Source: an uncultured Bacilli bacterium (lineage in GTDB: Bacteria; Bacillota_I; Bacilli_A; RFN20; CAG-288). Taken from it: a stretch of 16,997 bases of DNA. The notes under the pieces are model-generated. The model was not told where the DNA came from. It saw only the letters and a list, made by a program, of their open reading frames with translations, and did not search any database. This document shows, one piece after another, positions 1-7,379 of the stretch (position 1 is its first letter; every line of letters begins with the position of its first letter). The stretch is from the NCBI GenBank assembly GCA_934700375.1, contig CAKUXT010000018.1, forward strand, positions 1 to 16,997. The letters are read 5' to 3'. Position numbers and translations under genes: made by a program.

Positions 1-455
1 AAGCGTTCTTTGTCATGATTGTTCCGTTCATCTCTTCTGTTTTCTACATTTATCTGCTCCGTCAGAACTTCAAACAGATTCCGAATGAATTATATCTTGC
101 AGCTAAGGTCGACGGAAAATCCGATTGGGAATATTTATGGAAAGTCATGGTTCCTCTTTCTTCACCGACATTGATTACGATTGCCATTCTTTCCATCATC
201 GGTTCTTGGAACGCATATGTCTGGCCTCAATTAGCCGTCTCTGCTGCAAAAAATTCCGAAGATTACTGGATGATCTCTGTTGCTCTTAGAGGTACGCAAA
301 AATTAATGCTTGAAGACCCGATGGGCAATCTGATCACGCAGTTCTCTTGGCAGATGGTCGCTTCCGTTCTTACTGTTGTGCCGTTACTTATCTTGTTTAT
401 CATTTTCCGCAAATATATCATGCGTGGTACCGGACGTGCCGGTATCAAAGGCTGA
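1..455 (+). CDS. ABC importer permease, MalG-like (5'-truncated by window edge)
   Basis: This is the C-terminal ~150 residues of an inner-membrane permease of the MalG/carbohydrate-uptake type (binding-protein-dependent transport, BPD_transp_1 fold). The reading frame is open from base 3 and runs off the left edge, so the true start lies outside the window. The EAA loop that docks on the ATPase is visible as YLAAKVDG followed by WKVMVPL, near residues 29-50 of the visible part. Two or three hydrophobic segments surround it, and the tail ends RKYIMRG...RAGIKG. That tail and the EAA region nearly match the second MalG-like permease ending at 8761, so the two are paralogs. The stop is TGA, 51 bases before the next gene, a solute-binding lipoprotein, consistent with one importer operon. 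The permease family is clear; the substrate is not. Confidence 0.93.
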   Translation, partial: AFFVMIVPFISSVFYIYLLRQNFKQIPNELYLAAKVDGKSDWEYLWKVMVPLSSPTLITIAILSIIGSWNAYVWPQLAVSAAKNSEDYWMISVALRGTQKLMLEDPMGNLITQFSWQMVASVLTVVPLLILFIIFRKYIMRGTGRAGIKG

Positions 456-506
456 TATACGGAATGGTAATATCCGACAATTAACTTTATAAAGGGGGAA
501 AACAAA

Positions 507-2126
507 ATGAAGTTAATGAAGAAAAAATCGTTAGGTATTCTTGCTCTCACATCTTTAATGCTTGTTGGCTGCGGCGAAAAGACATCTGACAAAGTCACTG
601 AAGACAAATCTACAGTTGATCCTAATAAACAGGTCGAAGTCACTTGGTGGAACAACTATCAGACACCGGATGCAAGCAAGACCGAAGAAGAAAACAGAAA
701 GAATAAGAACTATTTCGAATACTACTATGCTCAGGATTTGATTGCTGAGTTTGAAAAGGCTCATACGAATGTCAAAATCAATTCCCAGTATAAGGGCAAC
801 TATACTGAAATCGCTGATTCAATCAAGAAGGGTATGGATACTGGAAACTTCCCGACCATTGCTTCTACCTATCAGGATAACGTTGCTACCTATGTTGACA
901 ACGAAATCTCTTATGATATGACTGCTTTTGCTGCTGAATTAGAGAAAGATTCTGACTTCAACCAGAACTATCTTTCCATCGAAAAAGGTTGCTTCAATGG
1001 TAAATATTATTCCTTACCGTATTCCAAGTCTGGTGAAACATTAGCTATCAACCAAAGTGTTTTCGATTTGGAAGGCGCTGGCAAGGCTGGTGAAGATACA
1101 ACCAAGAAAGTCACAGACAAGGAAGGAAATGAGTCTACTGTTGCTGTTTATACAGCTCCTGTGGCCAAAGACACGAAGACAAAATACAATGTCCCTGAGA
1201 ACTTCTATGACATGATTGAAGTTGCCAGAAAGATGAAAGCAGACTTCCCTGATTTATTCAAGAATCAGAGAGATGAGAAGGGATATTTCAAAGCAGTTCC
1301 TTTCTGCTGGGATTCTTCCGAAAACATGTTCATTTCTCTTCTTAAGAACGCTGGTATCGCCTATACCAATGGCAATGGTGCTGATGCAGTTGCCAAAAAC
1401 GCTTGGTATAGCGATGAAGCCAAGGCTTTAATGATGCAGATTAAGAAGTGGAACAATGAAGGTTTGATTGCAACTCAGAATCAGCTTCCTATCACCAATG
1501 AACAAAAGGGTTATCATGAATATTCTTCCAACATGGTCACTAAGGGAACCATCTTCATGGCTGTCTCTTCTACAGCAGGTGCTTCCTACTTTGCAACAAA
1601 TGGCGGCTTCAAGGCTTCTCTTAACCACGCTATGAACTGGAAAGCGGGAACTAAGGCAAAGGATGCCAAAGTCATCTCCCAGGGCCCTTCTCTTACCTTC
1701 TTTAGAAACAAGGACAATGATGTCAATAAGGCTGCATTCGAATTCTATAAGTTCTTGACCAACACTGAGAACTCTGCCAAGTTAGCTGTCACAAAGGCTT
1801 ACTTCCCGCTTAGAGAAACTTCTTACAAGACTGAAACCGTCAAGGCTCTTACTGATGCTGCTGGAACAACAGATGCAAAGGGCGCATACAAAGCCAAGTA
1901 CAATGACTACACTGGTCAGGCTTTGAAGTTAAATGAAACCTATACATCTGAAAATGCCTACTTCATGTCCGATGTTTTCGTCGGTTCTGCTGAAACAAGA
2001 ACAAAAATCGGAAGATTGGTTAAGGATGTCTTCGATGCTAAACTGGAAGAGACTGATACTGACGTCAAGCTTAAGGCTGTCGTTGACAAGGCTTTCGACG
2101 ATGCCAGAAAAGCTCTTCTCGCATAA
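507..2126 (+). CDS. Solute-binding lipoprotein of an ABC importer (family 1 type)
   Basis: This 539-residue protein would be anchored by lipid on the outer face of the membrane and deliver substrate to the permease encoded just upstream. It starts with a lipoprotein signal peptide: charged MKLMKKK, a hydrophobic stretch, and the lipobox LVGC with Cys22. The mature part opens with VEVTWWNNY, typical of MalE-like binding proteins, and carries the aromatic, glycine-rich NGKYYSLPYSKSGE segment near residue 165. The C-terminal part has QGPSLTFFRN and SDVFVGSAETRTKIG, which recur in altered form in the binding protein at 8787-10253 (QGPSLCFF, SSVFNGSAKARSEIG). At 539 residues it is longer than ordinary sugar-binding proteins (about 400-450). 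A good ribosome site, AAAGGGGG at 491-498, lies 8 bases before the ATG. The ligand could be a sugar, nucleoside or oligomer; the sequence does not decide this. Confidence 0.92.
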   Translation: MKLMKKKSLGILALTSLMLVGCGEKTSDKVTEDKSTVDPNKQVEVTWWNNYQTPDASKTEEENRKNKNYFEYYYAQDLIAEFEKAHTNVKINSQYKGNYTEIADSIKKGMDTGNFPTIASTYQDNVATYVDNEISYDMTAFAAELEKDSDFNQNYLSIEKGCFNGKYYSLPYSKSGETLAINQSVFDLEGAGKAGEDTTKKVTDKEGNESTVAVYTAPVAKDTKTKYNVPENFYDMIEVARKMKADFPDLFKNQRDEKGYFKAVPFCWDSSENMFISLLKNAGIAYTNGNGADAVAKNAWYSDEAKALMMQIKKWNNEGLIATQNQLPITNEQKGYHEYSSNMVTKGTIFMAVSSTAGASYFATNGGFKASLNHAMNWKAGTKAKDAKVISQGPSLTFFRNKDNDVNKAAFEFYKFLTNTENSAKLAVTKAYFPLRETSYKTETVKALTDAAGTTDAKGAYKAKYNDYTGQALKLNETYTSENAYFMSDVFVGSAETRTKIGRLVKDVFDAKLEETDTDVKLKAVVDKAFDDARKALLA

Positions 2127-2129
2127 GTT

Positions 2130-2546
2130 ATGAAAAGACATTGTATCTATTGCAAAAAGACCATCGAAGAAAATGAAGAGGTTTGTCCCTTCTGCGGAAA
2201 GAACCAGAACAACAGTAAGATGACTGTGAAGGGTGTTCATGAGCTTCATCAGAACGCTCATAACAACATTACAATCAATACTGACAAAAAGAATTCTGGA
2301 TTGGTCTTTCTTGTGACTGGTGCAATCCTTCTGATCGTCGGAGCATTCTTCTTGTTCCTCTCATTTAAGTTCAATAGTCTTAGAGAAAGAGAATTCAGAC
2401 CTGCTTCGATAGAGTTCGTTGTCTGCTGTATCTGCTTATCCATTTCTTTGTTTGAACTTGTCTTCGGAACGATTAAACTTGTAGGTTCCTTATCGAACAT
2501 TAAGTTCTATAAGTCCGTGATTCAGGAAACCAAACTGAAGAAATAA
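2130..2546 (+). CDS. Small zinc-ribbon, two-helix membrane protein
   Basis: This is a 138-residue protein of unrecognised function. Residues 5-22 form a compact zinc ribbon (Cys5-x2-Cys8 and Cys19-x2-Cys22, in HCIYCKK and VCPFCGK), of the zinc_ribbon_2 kind common at the N-termini of Firmicutes membrane proteins. A polar linker follows, then two hydrophobic helices near 57-79 and 93-120, and a basic tail. The ATG is only 3 bases after the stop of the binding-protein gene and has no strong ribosome site of its own, suggesting translational coupling. The helical part resembles the small protein at 12078-12401 (shared L-FLV-G-ILL--G--F-FL pattern and similar helix spacing). That protein lacks the zinc ribbon and also sits behind the lipoprotein genes of an importer operon. 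A role accessory to the importer is inferred only from this position. Confidence 0.82.
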   Translation: MKRHCIYCKKTIEENEEVCPFCGKNQNNSKMTVKGVHELHQNAHNNITINTDKKNSGLVFLVTGAILLIVGAFFLFLSFKFNSLREREFRPASIEFVVCCICLSISLFELVFGTIKLVGSLSNIKFYKSVIQETKLKK

Positions 2547-2556
2547 TCTAGATACT

Positions 2557-2593
2557 AAGCCCATTTGTCTTTAATAAGGCAGGTGGGCTTTTT
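2557..2593 (+). terminator. Rho-independent terminator of the left importer operon
   Basis: The hairpin arms AAGCCCA (2557-2563) and TGGGCTT (2584-2590) pair perfectly. A second inner stem TGTCTT/AAGGCA, with one G-U pair, extends it around a short loop. It ends in TTTTT at 2589-2593. It lies 11 bases after the zinc-ribbon gene stop and separates this operon from the RDD genes. Confidence 0.88.
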
Positions 2594-2629
2594 ATGTCTT
2601 TGATTTGATTAAGAAAATGTGCTGTATCA

Positions 2630-2638
2630 TGATATAAT
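2630..2638 (+). promoter_or_regulatory. Extended -10 promoter for the RDD gene pair
   Basis: TGATATAAT matches the extended -10 consensus TGnTATAAT exactly. No good -35 lies at the usual distance (TTGATT at 2605-2610 is 22 bases away), as is common for extended -10 promoters. Transcription would start near 2645, almost at the ATG at 2646. Confidence 0.6.
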
Positions 2639-2645
2639 TATATGC

Positions 2646-3890
2646 ATGTTCAATGATAACATTTTAGATTCTTCAACGTATAAAACAGCCAAAAAAGGCA
2701 GACGATTGGTAGTGATGCTGATCGATTATTTTTTGGTCTTATTAGTTTCTTTTTCTCTATTTGCTTTAGTCATTCAGCCGATATTCAATCAGCTTCCGTC
2801 TACCAAAGAGGTAGAGAAGCAATATAAAGAAAAACAGAATCTTGTTCTGGATGAGATAGTTTCGACTCATCTACAGAAGAAGAATTCAAAAGAAAATCTT
2901 GTATCTATTTCTTCGGAAAGCAAGAACTATATTGTGAAGTTACTGAAGTTCTCAACAACGAAATATTCAGATATTGATTACTATGAACTGAAGCAGGGAA
3001 AGAAGGAGTATACTGAGATAAAAACAGAAGAACTTCTTTCTTACCAAGATAAAGATGGTTTCTATCAAAATGACGATATTCTCTACTATTATCTCAATTT
3101 CAGAAATGAGAACAAGACTGATTATGTCTCTGAAATAGAAACGTATTCTTTAATAGACGTCAATACCAAACTTCTAAAGCTTGATAATGAAAACAAGGCG
3201 TTGGTCTCTTCTGATTTTGATATGAATGCTGATGTCTTTTATTTAAGCAAAGAGAATACCAAAATCTTATTGGATTATGTCAACTACAATACAGAAAGCG
3301 GAAAAGAACTGTATCAGAAACTTTCCTATCTGTATCGTTCTGTTATCATCAACGCTATCTCAGAAGTGGAAAAGAATTATACTCCTTACATCAATAAGAT
3401 GAATGAGTTCAACACTGTCTATCATAAATATTCTTCTATGCTAGGATGGATGCTGGTACTAGCATATGTCATTGCTTTTTTGATCTGCTATGTACCTTTC
3501 CAGCTCATTTTTAGACATGGCAGAACAATCGGGTATCGATTCTTTTCTTTGGCTATGTCCAGAACAGATCAGATGGAACTTCGCGTCTGGAATGTGATTG
3601 TGAAAGATCTTGTCACATTCATCATGACATTCAGCTCTATCTTCTTTATGCCTGTCTTATTAGGAAAAATTGATTTGCTTTCCTGTTATCTGTTTGGACC
3701 TGTTACGCTCTTCCAGACGATACTCTTTTCATTTTTGATGATTGTTGTGTCTATTGTGTTTTTCTTTATCAGCAAGAGCAATCAGACGCTGAGCGATTTT
3801 GCTTCTCAGACAATTACAGTCGACTTAAGAGAAAAAGAAGAAGATTTCATGATCGAGCAGGACAAGAAAGAAAACAGCTATGGAAAATAA
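2646..3890 (+). CDS. RDD-family membrane protein with large extracytoplasmic insert
   Basis: This is an integral membrane protein of the RDD family, whose molecular role is mostly unknown (some members are linked to ion exchange). The first helix carries the family pattern RLVVMLIDYF. The second RDD element, GRTIGYRFFSLAM, comes after the second helix, and the closing element is NQTLSDFASQTITVD. Ordinary RDD proteins have about 150-200 residues. This one has 414, because ~200 polar, Lys/Glu/Tyr-rich residues sit between helix 1 and helix 2, where the loop should face outside. The open frame extends upstream to a GTG at 2619, but that codon precedes the likely promoter (TATAAT at 2633-2638), so ATG 2646 is preferred. 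No Shine-Dalgarno sequence is visible, and the mRNA may be leaderless. The gene overlaps the next RDD gene by 11 bases. Confidence 0.83.
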   Translation: MFNDNILDSSTYKTAKKGRRLVVMLIDYFLVLLVSFSLFALVIQPIFNQLPSTKEVEKQYKEKQNLVLDEIVSTHLQKKNSKENLVSISSESKNYIVKLLKFSTTKYSDIDYYELKQGKKEYTEIKTEELLSYQDKDGFYQNDDILYYYLNFRNENKTDYVSEIETYSLIDVNTKLLKLDNENKALVSSDFDMNADVFYLSKENTKILLDYVNYNTESGKELYQKLSYLYRSVIINAISEVEKNYTPYINKMNEFNTVYHKYSSMLGWMLVLAYVIAFLICYVPFQLIFRHGRTIGYRFFSLAMSRTDQMELRVWNVIVKDLVTFIMTFSSIFFMPVLLGKIDLLSCYLFGPVTLFQTILFSFLMIVVSIVFFFISKSNQTLSDFASQTITVDLREKEEDFMIEQDKKENSYGK

Positions 3891-4842
3891 CGAGAATATC
3901 ACAGAGGTCGAATACACTAGAGCAAAGAATTATAAGAGATGGCTTGCCTTCTTCATCGATATTTTCATCGCCTTTATTTTAGGTTTGTTTTTATCTGCTT
4001 TAGTCGGAGCTGTTACAAATGTAGTCCCAAGCTATAAGAATGTTGTAGCAGAAAGAGATGAGATTGAAAATTCAACCGCTATCTACTCAGACGGCAAAGC
4101 CATCATTCTAGTGATGGATGCAAGCAAAGATCCAGTCACGGATAAGAAAACTACCTTGAACAATGCGATTGAAGAATTCTACGAGGATAAGCGTTTCTTT
4201 ACTGATGATAGTTACTACAACGCTTATCAGGACAGAAAGAAAAACGAAAAAGCAAGCGATGGAGAACCCTTGTTCAGATTCGATGAAAGCAAGGGAACTT
4301 ATGTCGAGTCTGACTATTCTGATGAGGATTACTATAAGTTCTATTATTCTGAAATCGAACACTATCTCATCGCCTATATGTCGCTTAATACAAGATATAC
4401 CGAATTGACCAATGTCATCGTCAGGACATCGGTCATCGAATTGATTATATGTATGTCAATCGGGTACTTGATTTCTTTCCTTATTGTCCCATTGATCCTC
4501 AAAAGAGGCAGACGAACAATCGGTATGTATATGTTTAAGATTTCACTTATCAGCGTGGATGCTTTGAATGTGACCGGCTGGACCTTGTTTGCTAGAGACA
4601 TGCTCCTTCTTTTTATCGGTTTCTGGCTCTCTGTCTTCACCTGTTTTATCCCATGGGCCGTATCAGTCACAATGATGCACTTTTCCAAGAGGGGACAGGA
4701 CTTTTTCGATTACGTTTCCAACACTTATGTCATCGATAGTTCGAAAAGAGATGTTTACCTCAATTATTCTGAGTATTTATCCCGTACTGGCAGTGTAAAA
4801 GATGCCAGCATTGAGAACAATAATTTCAAGATTTCTTCGTGA
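3880..4842 (+). CDS. Second RDD-family membrane protein
   Basis: This 320-residue RDD-family protein is translated from an ATG inside the end of the preceding RDD gene (11-base overlap), so the two are probably translationally coupled and may form one complex. RDD elements are RWLAFFIDIFIAF in helix 1, KRGRRTIGMYMFKISLI after helix 2, and GQDFFDYVSNTYVID at the end. Helices lie near residues 24-47, 180-203 and 225-262. Between helices 1 and 2 there are ~130 polar residues rich in Asp, Glu and Tyr, predicted outside the membrane. This is shorter than the insert in the partner but in the same place. The family is seen from the motifs; no function can be assigned. No clear terminator follows before the promoter at 4868. 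Confidence 0.83.
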   Translation: MENNENITEVEYTRAKNYKRWLAFFIDIFIAFILGLFLSALVGAVTNVVPSYKNVVAERDEIENSTAIYSDGKAIILVMDASKDPVTDKKTTLNNAIEEFYEDKRFFTDDSYYNAYQDRKKNEKASDGEPLFRFDESKGTYVESDYSDEDYYKFYYSEIEHYLIAYMSLNTRYTELTNVIVRTSVIELIICMSIGYLISFLIVPLILKRGRRTIGMYMFKISLISVDALNVTGWTLFARDMLLLFIGFWLSVFTCFIPWAVSVTMMHFSKRGQDFFDYVSNTYVIDSSKRDVYLNYSEYLSRTGSVKDASIENNNFKISS

Positions 4843-4867
4843 TTCTTGGACTTTTCACCTTTTTAAG

Positions 4868-4896
4868 TTGATAAGGGTATCGCTAAGCCTTATAAT
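4868..4896 (+). promoter_or_regulatory. Sigma-A type promoter of the nuclease/ABC operon
   Basis: A -35 box TTGATA (4868-4873) and a perfect -10 box TATAAT (4891-4896) are separated by the ideal 17 bases. Transcription is expected near 4903, giving a leader of about 80 bases before the ATPase start at 4984. It is the only strong promoter seen ahead of the seven-gene operon. Confidence 0.82.
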
Positions 4897-4911
4897 TTTA
4901 AGGAGTAGTTG

Positions 4912-4930
4912 TACATATTATATATATGTA
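4912..4930 (+). promoter_or_regulatory. AT-rich palindrome in the leader, candidate operator
   Basis: The perfect 7-base arms TACATAT (4912-4918) and ATATGTA (4924-4930) flank a 5-base centre. They are partly enclosed by a wider pair, GTAGTT (4905-4910) and AACTAC (4938-4943). The site begins about 10 bases after the predicted transcription start, a usual place for a repressor to block initiation or early elongation. It could also fold as an RNA hairpin. In AT-rich DNA a chance palindrome is possible. Confidence 0.42.
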
Positions 4931-4983
4931 AAAATATAACTACCCAATGTTTGATCGGTACGGATTCCGAGAAAGGTGAAATT

Positions 4984-6432
4984 ATGGAAATCAAACTGAA
5001 GCATTTGACGAAAGCATTCCCCGGAGACGCAAAGAAAAATCGACCTGAGACCATCGCTGTTTCTGATCTCAACATCGATATTCATGACGGCGAACTTCTA
5101 GGATTGTTAGGACCATCAGGATGCGGCAAATCGACAACTCTGTATATGATTGCCGGCTTGAAGCAACCGACTGATGGTGAAATCTGGTTCGGAGATGAGG
5201 AAGTCACTCATCTCGCCCCCGAAAAGAGAGGAATTGGTTTGGTCTTCCAAAACTACGCGTTGTATCCTCATCTCAGCGTTTATGATAACGTTGCCTTCCC
5301 GCTGACCAATATGAAGACAGTCGCTCCTGCAAAGGAGACCGTTCTCATGAACTGCGATGTCGAGACTGAACTCCTCAAGGATCATTCTGATGAGATCATC
5401 AGCATCATCAAGAGTTCCGTCTATCACAACAAGATTTCCAAGGAACTTGCTATCCAGGCCTTGGTCGATCACTTCCGCATTGTCACTTCTATGGCAAAGA
5501 AGCTCTTTGCTTTGAAGCTCCATAGCGCTGAGAATCCTCAGGCAATCATCGATGCAACAATCGAGAAACTTGCTGCCTTGAGAGAAAAGCAGGTTCAGAA
5601 GAACAATGCCAAGCACATTCTTATCAACGACAAGTATGAGCTTATCGATGAACAGGGCAATGTCCTTGTCTTCAAGAGAAAGATCACAAAAGATGAAATC
5701 GATGCTCTTGTTCAGGAAGCTGCAAGACTCGTTCAGATCTCTCAGTATCTTGAAAGAAAACCGAGTGAACTCTCCGGCGGTCAGCAGCAGCGTGTCGCTA
5801 TCGCCCGTGCTTTGGTCAAGAAGCCTAGAGTTCTCCTTCTCGATGAACCGTTATCCAACCTTGATGCCCGTCTTAGAATTCAGACTCGTGAAGAGATCAG
5901 AAGAATTCAGCAGGAAACAGGCATCACCACAATCTTCGTCACACACGACCAGGATGAAGCTATGTCCATCTGCGATGATATCGTTGTCATGAAAGATGGC
6001 ATCGAAATGCAGAAAGATCATCCTCAGACTATGTATGACAATCCGAAGAATTTATTTGTTGCCAAGTTCTTAGGCGTTCCTCCCATCAACGTCTTCGAAG
6101 GAAGAATTGAGAACCATAAGGTCTTCTTAGGCGATGAATGCGTTTTAGAGAGCGATAAGCTTGATCAGGATAAGAAGATCTATATCGCTATCCGTCCGGA
6201 AGGATTCGTTCCTGTCTCTGACGATCATAAGCTCACCATCGCTGTCAATCAGATCATCACACAGGGAAGAGATAAATCTTTGATTGCTATGCATGACAAG
6301 TTCTTAGGCGAACAGATCAAAGTCATCATCGATAGCGATATTCCAGTTTCTGTCGGTAATGTTTCACTTTCTATCCGTAAGAATAAGATCTTCTTGTTCG
6401 ACTATGAAAGTGAAGAAAGAATCTACTTCTAA
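4984..6432 (+). CDS. ABC importer ATPase, MalK/UgpC/MsmX type, with ~120-residue insertion
   Basis: This 482-residue cytoplasmic ATPase powers the importer formed by the next two genes. Its motifs are complete: Walker A GPSGCGKST (43-51), Q-loop Gln89 in VFQNYALYPHLS, signature LSGGQ (263-267), Walker B RVLLLDEP (282-289), D-loop SNLD (291-294) and switch His321 in VTHDQ. A MalK-type regulatory OB domain follows from about 365. In MalK the Q-loop and LSGGQ are ~50 residues apart; here they are 174 apart, so ~120 residues (roughly 112-235) are inserted in the helical subdomain that touches the permeases. The insert is helical and charged, then ends in a beta-like part (HILINDKYELIDEQGNVLVF). 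I recall similarly long ATPases in mycoplasmas (MG187). GAAAGGTGA at 4971-4979 fixes the ATG at 4984; the open frame to 4909 is not used. The stop overlaps the next ATG as TAATG. Confidence 0.95.
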   Translation: MEIKLKHLTKAFPGDAKKNRPETIAVSDLNIDIHDGELLGLLGPSGCGKSTTLYMIAGLKQPTDGEIWFGDEEVTHLAPEKRGIGLVFQNYALYPHLSVYDNVAFPLTNMKTVAPAKETVLMNCDVETELLKDHSDEIISIIKSSVYHNKISKELAIQALVDHFRIVTSMAKKLFALKLHSAENPQAIIDATIEKLAALREKQVQKNNAKHILINDKYELIDEQGNVLVFKRKITKDEIDALVQEAARLVQISQYLERKPSELSGGQQQRVAIARALVKKPRVLLLDEPLSNLDARLRIQTREEIRRIQQETGITTIFVTHDQDEAMSICDDIVVMKDGIEMQKDHPQTMYDNPKNLFVAKFLGVPPINVFEGRIENHKVFLGDECVLESDKLDQDKKIYIAIRPEGFVPVSDDHKLTIAVNQIITQGRDKSLIAMHDKFLGEQIKVIIDSDIPVSVGNVSLSIRKNKIFLFDYESEERIYF

Positions 6433-7379
6433 TGGAAAGCAAGAATAACTGGAAAGCTTGGCTTTATTTAGCCCCTGTCATCATTCTGATGGCAGTCTTC
6501 ACCTTCTATCCTATCGTCAACACAATCGGTATCTCCTTCTTGAAGAACTATGATACCTTGACTGGTACCCATGACGGCTTCACCTTTGACAACTATCTTG
6601 AAATCCTTCACCTGAAGCCGACATTCGAACAGGGCACCATGAAGTTATATGAAGATGAGTTCATCAAGGTCGCCTTGCCTAACACTTTGCTCATCACCTT
6701 CGTCACTGTTCCTCTTTCTATCATCATCGCTCTTGCCATCGCTATCGCCCTCAACTCCATCAAGAGACTTCAGAAGATCTTCCAGACCATCTTCTTCATG
6801 CCTTATGTCACCAACGCTATCGCTATCGGTATGGTCTTCTCCGTCATCTTCGATCAGAACGGTGTCTTCAACTATATATTCCATACGAATATCAACTGGC
6901 TGTACGCAGGAAGCTCTGGCTCAGCTCCGAACTATTGGGCTGCCTTCTTCGCTTTGTGCGTCTACATCGTCTGGCACTCCTTGCCTTATAAGATTCTGAT
7001 CTTCTTAGGTGGACTTCAGAACATCGATGGACAGTATTACGATGCTGCCAAGGTCGATGGTTCCTCCAAATGGAAGATGGTCAGAAAAGTCACAATCCCG
7101 CTTCTTTCACCTCAGATTCTCTACGTTATGATCACCTCCTTCATCGGCGGATTCAAGGAATACACATCCGTCGTCGCTTTATTCGGCGCTGAAGGCGGAT
7201 CCTTCTTAGAGTCCACTGGCCCTTCCAGCATGAAGACTGTCGCCTTCTACATCTACGACTACATGAAGAACACAAGTGGTCTTCAGATCGCAGCAGCAGG
7301 CGCTGTCATCTTGCTTGTCATCATTCTCATCTTCACGGTCATTCAGAAAGAAGTTGCTAAGAGAAAGGTACATTACTGA
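6432..7379 (+). CDS. ABC importer permease, MalF/UgpA-like
   Basis: This 315-residue inner-membrane permease has six hydrophobic segments, near 8-30, 82-108, 116-140, 167-193, 229-250 and 287-305. The EAA loop that contacts the ATPase is YYDAAKVDGSSKWKMVRKVTIPLLSP (abbreviated here: residues 202-227, with key D204, A205, A206, D209, G210 and P223). Length and topology are normal for the MalF/UgpA class without the large MalF periplasmic loop. The ATG shares one base with the ATPase stop (TAATG) and the stop shares one base with the next gene (TGATG), so the three are almost certainly co-translated in equal amounts. It should pair with the MalG-like protein encoded next. Confidence 0.95.
   Translation: MESKNNWKAWLYLAPVIILMAVFTFYPIVNTIGISFLKNYDTLTGTHDGFTFDNYLEILHLKPTFEQGTMKLYEDEFIKVALPNTLLITFVTVPLSIIIALAIAIALNSIKRLQKIFQTIFFMPYVTNAIAIGMVFSVIFDQNGVFNYIFHTNINWLYAGSSGSAPNYWAAFFALCVYIVWHSLPYKILIFLGGLQNIDGQYYDAAKVDGSSKWKMVRKVTIPLLSPQILYVMITSFIGGFKEYTSVVALFGAEGGSFLESTGPSSMKTVAFYIYDYMKNTSGLQIAAAGAVILLVIILIFTVIQKEVAKRKVHY

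Noticed and set aside
263..655. Minus-strand open frames opposite the importer, nuclease and RDD genes (for example 263-655, 10292-11005, 11339-11980)
   Set aside because: They lie entirely opposite well-supported genes, have low-complexity or unfamiliar sequences and no ribosome sites; they follow from codon bias on the coding strand.
4909..4983. Longer N-terminus for the ABC ATPase (start at TTG 4909)
   Set aside because: It would overlap the palindrome, has no family similarity (ABC ATPases begin at MEIKLKHLTKAF), and a proper ribosome site lies directly before ATG 4984.
4868..6432. Calling the transporter a maltose or multiple-sugar importer
   Set aside because: The motifs only prove the MalK/MalF/MalG superfamily. 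The nuclease and OB-type partners argue for a different substrate, so no sugar gene name was assigned.
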